Below the pieces are notes generated by a model. The model searched no databases and was not told the DNA's origin. It saw nothing but the letters and a program-made list of their open reading frames with translations. From positions 5,270,001-5,334,000 of the forward strand of contig NZ_CP109090.1 in NCBI RefSeq assembly GCF_035917575.1: a stretch of 64,000 bases of DNA, read 5' to 3'. The DNA comes from Streptomyces sp. NBC_01788. Its GTDB lineage: Bacteria; Actinomycetota; Actinomycetes; Streptomycetales; Streptomycetaceae. Every line of letters begins with the position of its first letter. Positions within the stretch are counted from its first letter, which is position 1. This document shows positions 43,894 through 51,054 of this stretch, piece after piece. The translations under genes and the position numbers were made by a program.

Positions 43894-44214
43894 ATGACCG
43901 ACCGGCGAGGAGTGGTGGCCCGGCGCGCGGAAGATCTCTCACCCGGCGTGCCGTATGTCCGCGGCTGGAACCGTGCCCGGCGAAGCGCCGACACTCTGGC
44001 CGATCAGCTGGTGCTGCTCGGGTTGGACACCGACTTCCCCGGTCTGGTCGCCGACGTGAACGTCTTCGGTGACGGTCTGGTGCAACTCGGTACAGCTCGC
44101 CCTGAGGCAGCGGAACTGCTGGCAAAGCTGATCATGGTAGGACTGAAAGCTGAGCGATGCGGCACGGCGGCCGAAGCATCTATGACCACCCGGCGGGAAG
44201 CACCTGCGGCCTGA
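43894..44214 (+). CDS. Small helical protein, tandem paralogue 2 (106 aa)
   Basis: ATG at 43894, 4 nt after the previous stop, with GAGGAAAGGGA upstream. The core is GWNRARRSADTLADQLVLLG...DFPGLVADVNVFGDGLVQLG, then LLAKLIMVGL. It arose by tandem duplication with its neighbour, then diverged. Unlike its neighbour it ends with a short Thr/Arg/Ala tail. The function is unknown. It is the last gene of the XRE-linked operon. Confidence 0.75.
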   Translation: MTDRRGVVARRAEDLSPGVPYVRGWNRARRSADTLADQLVLLGLDTDFPGLVADVNVFGDGLVQLGTARPEAAELLAKLIMVGLKAERCGTAAEASMTTRREAPAA

Positions 44215-44231
44215 GCCGCACCTCGGACGCC

Positions 44232-44272
44232 TGGTGGGCGCGATTCGAACGCAGACCCGCGATCAGAAGATC
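44232..44272 (-). other. tRNA-like 3'-half fragment
   Basis: On the minus strand this reads an anticodon-arm-like segment, then a T-arm GCG-TTCGAAT-CGC, then GCCCACCA (an acceptor strand with CCA). A matching 5' half (GGTGGGC...) was not found nearby. It looks like the tRNA 3'-half that remains in an attachment site, followed at once by a strong hairpin. The tRNA identity was not determined. Confidence 0.45.
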
Positions 44273-44274
44273 TG

Positions 44275-44314
44275 GCCCCTTGCGGCATTGTGCCCTGGCA
44301 CTGCCGCAAGGGGC
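44275..44314. terminator. Long hairpin (terminator-like)
   Basis: GCCCCTTGCGGCA pairs perfectly with TGCCGCAAGGGGC (13 bp), and inside it GTGCC pairs with GGCAC, giving an almost continuous stem of ~18 bp. It lies downstream of the XRE-linked operon and would end rightward transcription. It directly adjoins the tRNA-like fragment and may be that tRNA's own terminator. The remainder of 44215-44541 shows no gene, only a GGCCTG-TT-CAGGCC palindrome near 44450. Confidence 0.75.
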
Positions 44315-44541
44315 TCGTCGCTGTCCTTGCGCCCCTCGATGCTTCCCTCGGCCTGCCGCTCGGCCGGGACCGGCGCCCCAGCGCCGCAGCCCGGACGAAC
44401 GGCAGGCCGCAGGTATGCGTGACCACCGCATTAGGAGTTCGATCTAACCCCGGCCTGTTCAGGCCTCGCCTCGTGCGTCGGTGCCGTCCGCGACCGTTGC
44501 GTGTCGCTCTTATCCGGGGTCGTTGATGTCAGCGTTGGATG

Positions 44542-44769
44542 TCAGCGGAACAGCTCCGGCACCGGACAGGCCTCCAAAGGCTCGTCCGGCCGATCGGCCC
44601 AGCGCCACCAGACATGCCGACCAGTACACCTCCATAGCCTCCGGCACGTCCGCCGGCCATCGTCGTCACGCTTAGAGAGGACGATGCCGCCGGACTTCAT
44701 GAGCTGGCTGCACTCGGGACACGCCGGGGCGTCGATGACTTCCTCGTCGCCCCCGTGTGGCTCACTCAT
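44542..44769 (-). CDS. Small zinc-ribbon-like protein, 75 aa
   Basis: Contains CPECSQLM (CxxC) and, further on, TCRRLWRCTGRHVWWRW with additional Cys/His, consistent with one treble-clef or zinc-ribbon knuckle. The start overlaps the end of the upstream 147-aa gene by 8 nt, so the two are coupled. Such small ribbons often bind nucleic acid or bridge proteins. No closer assignment is possible. Confidence 0.68.
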   Translation of the reverse strand: MSEPHGGDEEVIDAPACPECSQLMKSGGIVLSKRDDDGRRTCRRLWRCTGRHVWWRWADRPDEPLEACPVPELFR

Positions 44770-45205
44770 CCCCGTCCCTGTTCAGATACAGCGGGGAGGA
44801 GAGGTCCGTGTCCAGGTCCAGGAACCACATGGTGACGGCGTGCTCGAACTTCGCGCAGGCGTTGAGGTGCTGGGCGGTGAGGTGGGCGACGTACCGGGCG
44901 GCGGCCGCGCTGTGCCGGGCGGACTCGTCGGTGCTGGTCGGCAGGTCGCTCTCCAACGAGAGGATCGCCAGCCACCAGCGGTTGAGGAGGTCGGTAGAGA
45001 ACGAGTGCAGCATCTTGCGGGCTTCGCCAACTCCGTGTTCGGACGCGAGGCGGCGGATCCCGTCGGCGTCGAAGCCCGTGAAGGCGATGTCCGGGATGCC
45101 GGACAGGTTTTCGCGGAAGCGGGCAATCGCCTTCAGCTCGGCCGCGGTGAATGGGTCGGTCCCAGACTCGTACTTGGACAGGTCGTCAATGCCGGTGTCA
45201 GCCAT
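44762..45205 (-). CDS. Hypothetical helical protein, 147 aa
   Basis: Starts MADTGIDDLSKYESGTDPFTAAELKAIARFRENLSG, then FTGFDADGIRRLASEHGVGEARKML, and a C-terminal helix bundle ARYVAHLTAQHLNACAKFEHAVTMWFLDLD. All-alpha, no signal. Unrecognised. It is coupled to the zinc-ribbon gene and lies 123 bp downstream of the KTSC gene on the same strand, so it may belong to the OLD-KTSC transcription unit. Confidence 0.62.
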   Translation of the reverse strand: MADTGIDDLSKYESGTDPFTAAELKAIARFRENLSGIPDIAFTGFDADGIRRLASEHGVGEARKMLHSFSTDLLNRWWLAILSLESDLPTSTDESARHSAAAARYVAHLTAQHLNACAKFEHAVTMWFLDLDTDLSSPLYLNRDGDE

Positions 45206-45328
45206 CGTGCTCCTTCGGTGGCGCTACGGGGGTGGGACGGGGGTCAGCCGAGGTAGTAACACAGGTGCAGCCTCGGCCGCTCCTGGTAGCGAGGAGTACG
45301 ACAGCGCTCGTCAGGGGCCCACACAAAG

Positions 45329-45541
45329 TCAGGCGACCTTTCGGTATGCATAGCGATCTCTGATGGCACGCGCGAAGTAACGCCCGTGACTCGGAGCCGC
45401 CATCAATTCCATGTAGATGTGCTCCGGCACGGCATCATACTGATAGACGCCGGAGGAGAACTCAATCTCAAGCAGCATTGTTGCTGCCTCGTAGCCAATA
45501 GAGGTGATATTAGATGATGCCACAGGTGATCTATTCATCAC
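45329..45541 (-). CDS. KTSC domain protein, 70 aa
   Basis: A stand-alone KTSC domain (the short domain otherwise found at the C-terminus of some lysyl-tRNA synthetases): ITSIGYEAATMLLEIEFSSGVYQYDAVP with the central YxY (YQY) and a C-terminal SHGRYFARAIRDRYAYRK. The start (GTG 45541 or ATG 45538) overlaps the TGA of the OLD-family gene, so production is coupled to it. The function of free KTSC domains is not established; an RNA- or nucleotide-binding adaptor for the nuclease is a reasonable guess. Confidence 0.85.
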   Translation of the reverse strand: MMNRSPVASSNITSIGYEAATMLLEIEFSSGVYQYDAVPEHIYMELMAAPSHGRYFARAIRDRYAYRKVA

Positions 45542-47439
45542 TGGCCCTCCCTGGCCATCGCTTTTACGTTTTCGATGATCTGCTTGATCACGATCGGCGG
45601 TTCCCCTTCAGCTTCGATCGAAGCCCTCGCGTACGTGTATGAATTCTTTTCGCTGTAGCCGAGGCCGGACTCAATGAGTTCATTGATCTTGGCCCCCCAC
45701 TCAGGCCATTCATTACTGATTAGCTCTTCGAGTCGGTCAGCGAAAACGGCGAAGTCGCTTTCCGCGTGAGTCGGCGGCCAATCGGGCTTATTATGGTGAC
45801 CGAGGTACAAGAATAGTCGGTGATTCTCGGCGCTCTCCGAAATCTCCGCACTCCGGATATCGCGCTGAGTCCTCCCCTTCTGCTCCATGCGAACGCCAAC
45901 TCCGGAATCGGCATCAAATACCACAAAGCATGGAATGCCGAGCAGAGTCAGAATTGCGTGATTCAAGTAAATCGCCGTCTTGTTGCCGGCGTCCGCTACG
46001 TGAATCCCCTCGACGGCCAAAGGGCCGCCGCTGCGCGTAGCGCATCCTTCCAGTACGGCCTTATCTGTGTCGCCTTCTACGAGTACTACAGCGGATGCAA
46101 ATAGAGCCTCGGCCAGACGGTGGAGAATAGCTGCACCGATCTGTTTTCTCACGCGGTCTTCCGGAACGAAGCCGGAGAGTGCTTCTATCACGTCCTCGAC
46201 TCGGACATGTGCGATTGAGATGGCCCGCTCGAAGCTCCCCTTACCGACTCTACTTATGCGCCGAATCTCATGGAAATGATGAGGATCCACGAAAATCGGG
46301 TTGTGAGTGGCGTAGGCCACCTGTGCTCTCTGGTTAGGGTCTTCTGCGATTTTTCGCAAAACTTGAGAGAAGGCGCGCGCTTGAACAGGGTGCTGGTATA
46401 GCTCGGGTTCTTCGATGGCCAGGCACACAGCCTTGGAGCGAGGCCCCTCGCTACCTCTATCCGAAAGGAGCTTCAGGGCAGCGATAATCATCGCTCGCTG
46501 AAATCCATGCCCTTGACGCTCGACGCCAGTCTCAACAGGGCCGTCTACAATACTGACCTTGAATGATGCTTTAACGGGTTTGTATGGGTTGTCCACAGGA
46601 GAGACAAGGACATCTCGGCCAGCAGAGAAAACCTCCACGGCTTTGGTTAGTTCCTTGGAAATCAGCTCAAGCTGTGGGCCGAAGTTTTTTGTCGCAATCT
46701 GGGCACGCTCAAGATTCAGGCGATCGTCCAGTTCCGCTAGCTCTGTATCCGCGAGTCGCCTGTCTACGGCGCGCTCGATAATGCGGCCGAAAATTGCAGA
46801 GCGAGTGTCAGTCGACTCTTCAAGGGCGCGCAGATCTGCGCTAACCAAGATAAACTCAAAGAGGCTGGATAGTTTGCCTTTCCCAGCGAACCCGAAAAAG
46901 TTTGTAGCTTGGATCTCGGACTCTTCGAGTTGGTCGGGATGGTTTCTCTCCCAGACGATCATCGCTTCGTCTACTAGAGCTTCGCTTCCGGCAGAAGGAA
47001 GAGAAAGTTCGGGACGCTCCTCGCGAAGTGTGTTGTAAGCTTTACGCTTCGCGGTCGCACTAAGCTGGCTCCGGACCAACTCGAACGGAGGGAAGGTCAG
47101 CCCCTTGCCCGTGATCTTATCTTCGCCGTTTTGCCATGTGCGCCGAATCAGTACACTATCCACCCCTTCGGGGGCGTAGTACCCGAGTTCATTGCGGTCG
47201 TCCGGCGTAAGCGAATCGAATTCGACCTCGACGAGGATCCTGCTGCCTTTAGCGTTAACGCAGAGGTCGTCGACGCTTAGGCTCGTGCCCTTTTCGCCAT
47301 TGAAAAACCAATCGAGTGCACGCAAGATCGTGGACTTGCCGACACCGTTAGGGCCGATAATTGAAGTGACGTTGTCGAAGCGCACTTCAGCTAGTTGGAG
47401 GCAGCGGAAGTTCTCAATCCGCGCCCGGATCATCCTCAT
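45538..47439 (-). CDS. OLD-family ATPase with TOPRIM nuclease domain
   Basis: A 633-aa protein. The N-terminal SMC/RecF-like ATPase has a Walker A GPNGVGKST (29-37), a long helical insertion (~125-290), and Walker B VCLAIEEPELYQHP (~338-351) with a following YATHNPIFVDP sensor. A C-terminal TOPRIM domain has Glu455 (VLVEGDTDK) and the Asp509-x-Asp511 pair (FVVFDADSG). OLD nucleases cut DNA, and several act in phage defence (P2 Old, GajA of Gabija). No UvrD helicase (GajB) is adjacent; the partner is a KTSC protein. GC content is clearly below the flanks, which indicates acquisition. Confidence 0.92.
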   Translation of the reverse strand: MRMIRARIENFRCLQLAEVRFDNVTSIIGPNGVGKSTILRALDWFFNGEKGTSLSVDDLCVNAKGSRILVEVEFDSLTPDDRNELGYYAPEGVDSVLIRRTWQNGEDKITGKGLTFPPFELVRSQLSATAKRKAYNTLREERPELSLPSAGSEALVDEAMIVWERNHPDQLEESEIQATNFFGFAGKGKLSSLFEFILVSADLRALEESTDTRSAIFGRIIERAVDRRLADTELAELDDRLNLERAQIATKNFGPQLELISKELTKAVEVFSAGRDVLVSPVDNPYKPVKASFKVSIVDGPVETGVERQGHGFQRAMIIAALKLLSDRGSEGPRSKAVCLAIEEPELYQHPVQARAFSQVLRKIAEDPNQRAQVAYATHNPIFVDPHHFHEIRRISRVGKGSFERAISIAHVRVEDVIEALSGFVPEDRVRKQIGAAILHRLAEALFASAVVLVEGDTDKAVLEGCATRSGGPLAVEGIHVADAGNKTAIYLNHAILTLLGIPCFVVFDADSGVGVRMEQKGRTQRDIRSAEISESAENHRLFLYLGHHNKPDWPPTHAESDFAVFADRLEELISNEWPEWGAKINELIESGLGYSEKNSYTYARASIEAEGEPPIVIKQIIENVKAMAREGQ

Positions 47440-47901
47440 GGTTCATAGTGATCCCACCCGCACTTCACAAGCAACCCGTTTCTGCACATTGGTAACAACA
47501 GTTCGCTCCTCGAACATCAGCCCTATTATTGGTGTGTGCTGCAGACGGTCGGGGGAGCGGCTTTGGGCTGGAGCTGCTTTGGCGCGAGTGATCATGGCCC
47601 CGTAAGCTTCCGGCGCGTCGGGCGGTCTGTGGACCTGCCCGGTAAAGCACGACGTTGGGGCCATGATCTTCGAGGCTCGCGCCAAAGTGGCTGCCTAAAG
47701 CCGTGGAGCCGACCGCCCCAGCCACGACGTACCCCCTCTCTGACTTCTGCGGCTGATCGCTGTAGAGCGCGGCACGGGCGCCGGCCGGGCTGGAGCGGGG
47801 CGGAGACAGGAGCGCAGGCCCGGCCGGGGGCCGGGCCGCGCGCGGTGAGCGGAGCGAGCCGTCTTGATGACGTAGAGAAAATCTGAGCCAACTCGGCTGT
47901 G
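47440..47901. other. Gene-free region with structured repeats
   Basis: This 462-bp gap between two leftward genes shows no plausible gene. It contains the 146-bp inverted-repeat structure annotated separately, and a very GC-rich stretch (47760-47870). AICE transfer (clt) or replication signals are typically in such gaps, but no known consensus was recognised. Confidence 0.5.
47558..47703. repeat. Large imperfect inverted repeat with nested hairpin
   Basis: The left arm 47558-47601 (CGGCTTTGGGC...CTTTGGCGCGAG...GATCATGGCCCC) and right arm 47657-47703 (GGGGCCATGATC...CTCGCGCCAAAG...TAAAGCCG) are near-complete inverse copies, differing by a short insertion and a few bases. The 55-nt spacer holds a smaller hairpin (CGGGC...GCCCG, ~47620-47642). 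It is a candidate structured RNA, transfer origin or small-element remnant. Confidence 0.8.
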
Positions 47902-48642
47902 CTACAGCCGGAACGACAGCTCCAGCTCGTCACCCGGAAGGCGGAATTCCTCCAGCGCGAGGGGCCTGTCAGCCTCTGTGAGGGTCACGCGGATGACGTG
48001 CAGCAGCGGGACCCCGTCTGCGAGTCGGAGGGCCTGGGCCTGGTCCGGTAGGGGCATGCGGGTGCGGACGTACTCCGTGAAGTGGAGTTCGTGGCCCAGG
48101 TCGGTAAGCGCTGCGTAGAGATCCGGGGCTGGCGGTGGGGCCTCCTCCTCGTACTTCGTGTCGATCAGTATCGAGAACGGGATGTAAGTCCGGTGGAGTT
48201 GGCGGAGACGGCCGTGGTCTGCGGTCTGCAACGCGTCGTACGTGAACATGGGCTCGCCCGGCGGGATGCGGAGTAGGTCCGCGAGGGCAAGCGGGGCGTC
48301 GGTGCGAGTGGCTACCGGTGGCTCGGCGTCGGTCCAGCGGATGCCGTCGGCCTCGATGTACCGGCCGTCAGATGCTCGGCGTACGCCCCGCGGGCGCGTG
48401 TGACTGGGCCGGCTGTGCGGAGAGCGGGCGAAGGTTCCGCGGCCCATGATGGCCTCGACGAGACCGGAAGCCCGTAGCTCACTCAAGCCCTGGCGGACCG
48501 TGGGGCGCGTCACGCCGAACTGTTTCGCCAACGCCTCCTCGGAGGGCAGGGGTTGGCCGGAGGGGAAGGTGCCGTCAAGGATGCCTTCGCGCAGGTAGTC
48601 GGCGATCTGCCGGTACTTCGGCTGCGTGTTCTTCCGCGGCAT
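47902..48642 (-). CDS. GntR-family (UTRA) repressor of the element (KorSA-like)
   Basis: A 246-aa GntR/HutC-type regulator. The HTH spans residues ~10-70: YRQIADYLREGILDGTFPSGQPLPSEEALAKQFGVTRPTVRQGLSELRASGLVE. A UTRA ligand domain follows (AYLHRTYIPFSILID-like to the C-terminal PLALEEFRLPG). In pSAM2 the equivalent KorSA silences transfer/replication functions. It is divergent from the SCO3933-family/tra/rep operon, and two perfect ACCCGTA-N-TACGGGT palindromes in the shared 214-bp gap are the likely operators. Confidence 0.92.
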   Translation of the reverse strand: MPRKNTQPKYRQIADYLREGILDGTFPSGQPLPSEEALAKQFGVTRPTVRQGLSELRASGLVEAIMGRGTFARSPHSRPSHTRPRGVRRASDGRYIEADGIRWTDAEPPVATRTDAPLALADLLRIPPGEPMFTYDALQTADHGRLRQLHRTYIPFSILIDTKYEEEAPPPAPDLYAALTDLGHELHFTEYVRTRMPLPDQAQALRLADGVPLLHVIRVTLTEADRPLALEEFRLPGDELELSFRL

Positions 48643-48743
48643 GCTGGCCCTCCGTGGCCGTTCCTTCTGCTGCTGGCCGTCCGCGTGGATGGCTTGTCCA
48701 CGTTCGTGGACGTGGACGCACAGCCTCTCTCATCACAAGGCGG

Positions 48744-48806
48744 TTGACAACCCGTACTACGGGTGGGCAGCCTTGTCTGGGTCACCCGTAGTACGGGTGG
48801 TATAGC
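48744..48806 (+). promoter_or_regulatory. Twin GntR operators overlapping core-operon promoter
   Basis: ACCCGTACTACGGGT (48750-48764) and ACCCGTAGTACGGGT (48784-48798) are 7-bp-arm palindromes differing only at the central base, 34 bp apart (about three helical turns, same face). TTGACA (48744-48749) abuts the first. TATAGC (48801-48806) follows the second and may be a -10. Binding by the divergent GntR protein would block the promoter of the tra-rep-int operon and perhaps of its own gene. Confidence 0.82.
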
Positions 48807-48856
48807 AACCCGAAGGATCTCCCTTCGGGTGCCCAAGCGATGAGGAGAACCGAACA

Positions 48857-49207
48857 GTGGCAACCCTTCCGATCGACACTGCGAAGTACACGGGGATCAT
48901 CTGCGCCGTCCCCCCGGCTCCGCGGGTCGCCAACCGTGAGACCGGTCAGCTTCGCGTCGACCGCGAGACCGGCAAGACGGTGTACCAGGTCGGTCTCTGC
49001 CTGATGGCGGGGACGTCGGCCGACGTCGTGAACGTGAGCGTGGCCGGTGAGCCGGCCGGTGTGCAGCTCGGCATGCCCGTGGCCGTGCGGGACCTGGTCG
49101 CCACGCCGTGGGAGAACGACGGGCGGCACGGGATCGCGTTCCGCGCGGCGGAGATCCGGCCCCTGAGTGCTCCCACCGCCTCGGCGGGCAAGGGGGCCGG
49201 GCAGTGA
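48857..49207 (+). CDS. SCO3933-family regulatory protein, 116 aa
   Basis: A small beta-rich protein: LPIDTAKYTGIICAVPPAPRVANRETGQ, then GKTVYQVGLCLM, and VSVAGEP...GMPVAVRDLVATPWE. It matches the family of small proteins that open the conserved core operon of pSAM2-type elements. The GTG start at 48857 follows AGGAG. Its TGA overlaps the next ATG by one base. Its role is called regulatory but its mechanism is undefined. Confidence 0.85.
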   Translation: MATLPIDTAKYTGIICAVPPAPRVANRETGQLRVDRETGKTVYQVGLCLMAGTSADVVNVSVAGEPAGVQLGMPVAVRDLVATPWENDGRHGIAFRAAEIRPLSAPTASAGKGAGQ

Positions 49208-50523
49208 TGGAACTGGCCTCCGCCACTTCGGCCGGTGTGACCTGGCCGAGTTGGGTTCTGGTGGTGGCCGCCGTGCTGGTGCCGGGTCTGCTTCTGGCGG
49301 GCCCGGCCCTGCGCCGCCGCTCTCCCGGTGCCTGGTGGTTGTTATGCGCCTTCCCGGCCGTGGCCTTCCGGGTCGTGCAGACCTGGCGGCCCCTGATGGC
49401 GGGCTGCGGGCTCGCCGTGAGCCGTCGGCCGGCGTTGACCGTGGTGTCCGGGCTCGTCGGCAAGGGGGCGCCTCCGCCTCAGCCGCGGGTGCCCCGCCGG
49501 GGGCTCATACGCCCGACCCCCGGCGGCTTCGTACTGCTCGTGAGGCTGCTGCCGGGTCAAGTGCCTGAGCACTTTGTCAAAGCCGCCCCCGCCATGGTGG
49601 AGAGCTGGCAGGTGCACGCGGTGCGGGTGACCTCCTGGAAACCGGGGGTCGTACGGATCGTCGCGTCGGCGGTCGACCCACTGGCAGACCCGCAGGTGCC
49701 GAAGCAGCGAGGGCCCGGCCATCTGCTCCGGGTGACCGTGGGCGCCCTGGAGACCGGAGCCGCGTGGGTGGTCGACCTGCGGCGCGTTCCTCACTGGTTG
49801 ATCGTCGGGGCCACGCGCTCGGGAAAGTCGACGCTGATCAACGCCCTCGTGGCGGGCCTCGCGCCGCAGCCCGTCGCCCTGGTCGGCATCGACTGCAAGG
49901 GCGGCATGGAACTGTCCCTCTACGAGCCCCGGCTGTCCGCCCTCGCGACGAACCGAGAGCAAGCAGTGCGGCTGCTGACCGCCCTCGTCGACCTGACCCT
50001 CGACCGGATGTCCCTCTGCCGGGCGGCCCGCGTCCGGAACATCTGGGGTCTGCCCGACAAGGAACGCCCGGTCCCCGTCGTCGTGATCGTCGACGAGATC
50101 GCGGAACTCTTCCTCGTGGCCAGCCGGAACGAGAAGGACGAAGCGCACGCGGCCGGTACGGCGCTGATTCGGCTGGCCCAACTCGGTGCAGCGCTCGGGG
50201 TGTTCCTCGTCGTGGCCGGCCAACGTGTCGGCTCCGACCTCGGGCCCGGTGTCACGGCTCTGCGGGCGCAACTGGGCGGCCGGGTGTGCCACCGCGTGGC
50301 CGACCCCGGTACTGCAGAGATGGCGCTCGGCGACCTCAATCCCGACGCGCTGAAGGCGGCCCAGGCCATCGCCCCGGAGCAGGCCGGTACCGCCGTCCTC
50401 GCTTCCGGCGACGGCTGGGAGCGCGCCCGGTCCCACCTGATCACGGAAGCGGACGCGGAAGCCGTGGCCGCAGAGTACGCGCACCTGACTCCCGTCCTGT
50501 CCGAGTTGCACGTCGAACCGTGA
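49207..50523 (+). CDS. FtsK/SpoIIIE-type DNA translocase (Tra, conjugal transfer)
   Basis: A 438-aa septal DNA translocase. Two N-terminal hydrophobic segments (residues ~13-37 and ~44-60), then the motor: Walker A GATRSGKST (~201-209), Walker B VVVIVDEIAELFL (~297-309), and an AGQRVGSDLG arginine/sensor segment. AICEs transfer double-stranded DNA with this one protein, which recognises short clt repeats. It is in an operon between the SCO3933-family gene (1-nt overlap) and the small membrane gene. Confidence 0.95.
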   Translation: MELASATSAGVTWPSWVLVVAAVLVPGLLLAGPALRRRSPGAWWLLCAFPAVAFRVVQTWRPLMAGCGLAVSRRPALTVVSGLVGKGAPPPQPRVPRRGLIRPTPGGFVLLVRLLPGQVPEHFVKAAPAMVESWQVHAVRVTSWKPGVVRIVASAVDPLADPQVPKQRGPGHLLRVTVGALETGAAWVVDLRRVPHWLIVGATRSGKSTLINALVAGLAPQPVALVGIDCKGGMELSLYEPRLSALATNREQAVRLLTALVDLTLDRMSLCRAARVRNIWGLPDKERPVPVVVIVDEIAELFLVASRNEKDEAHAAGTALIRLAQLGAALGVFLVVAGQRVGSDLGPGVTALRAQLGGRVCHRVADPGTAEMALGDLNPDALKAAQAIAPEQAGTAVLASGDGWERARSHLITEADAEAVAAEYAHLTPVLSELHVEP

Positions 50524-50535
50524 GAGGGGCTTGCC

Positions 50536-50730
50536 GTGCTGGTGTCCATGTCGGCCGTTCTGCTGCTCGGCCTGCTGATCTGGTTCCTCCTGCGCATCCG
50601 GTACCTCAGGTGGGCCGACGCGCTGCTCTGCGGAACCTTCGGCTTCCTGCTCGCCCGGACCGTGGCCGCGCCCGTGGTTCAGGCCCTCCTCGACGGAGTG
50701 AACGGCTTCCTCGGACAACTCCGCTTCTGA
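50536..50730 (+). CDS. Small membrane protein (Spd-like spread protein), 64 aa
   Basis: Two hydrophobic helices: VSMSAVLLLGLLIWFLL and LLCGTFGFLLARTVAAPVVQALL, with an RIRYLRW loop. The GTG start at 50536 follows GAGGGG. Its size, topology and place directly after tra match the spread (Spd) proteins of Streptomyces plasmids, which aid intramycelial movement of transferred DNA. Confidence 0.78.
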   Translation: MLVSMSAVLLLGLLIWFLLRIRYLRWADALLCGTFGFLLARTVAAPVVQALLDGVNGFLGQLRF

Positions 50731-50763
50731 CCACCCCACCACCGACCGACAAGGGGACTCCCT

Positions 50764-51054
50764 GTGTCCAACCACGTCGTCCGCTCCGGTGACCGAGCCG
50801 CCTTCCTGGCCGGTCTGCGGGAGCTGATCGGCTTCCTGACCGCCCATCCGGACGTGGTCGCACCGCGTCACGCGTCCATCGTCGTCCTGGTCGACGCCCC
50901 CGACTCCGCGGCACGCCTCGACGGCGTGAAGTCCGTCGCCGCTCCGCTCGGTGTGCCGGCGGAGGACATCGGCCGGGGCTATTTCGGCACCCGCCGCGAC
51001 TTCGGCCTGATCTCGTACGGCGTCGTCGGCATTCCTCCCGAGGAGCGGCAGTGA
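50764..51054 (+). CDS. Hypothetical AICE core protein, 96 aa
   Basis: Soluble alpha/beta protein: SNHVVRSGDRAAFLAGLRELIGFLTAHPDV, then HASIVVLVDAPDSAARLDGVKSVAAPLG and YFGTRRDFGLISYGVVGIP. Not assigned to a named domain; similar small genes sit between tra/spd and rep in related elements. GTG start. Its stop overlaps the next start (GTGA). Confidence 0.75.
   Translation: MSNHVVRSGDRAAFLAGLRELIGFLTAHPDVVAPRHASIVVLVDAPDSAARLDGVKSVAAPLGVPAEDIGRGYFGTRRDFGLISYGVVGIPPEERQ

Noticed and set aside
44425..44460. Second tRNA-like GTTCGATC segment with nearby palindrome
   Set aside because: Only an eight-base T-loop resemblance; no acceptor or anticodon arm can be drawn.
45329..47439. OLD gene as GajA of a Gabija system
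   Set aside because: No UvrD-like GajB helicase follows; the coupled gene is a 70-aa KTSC protein and the upstream side is a gene-free gap.
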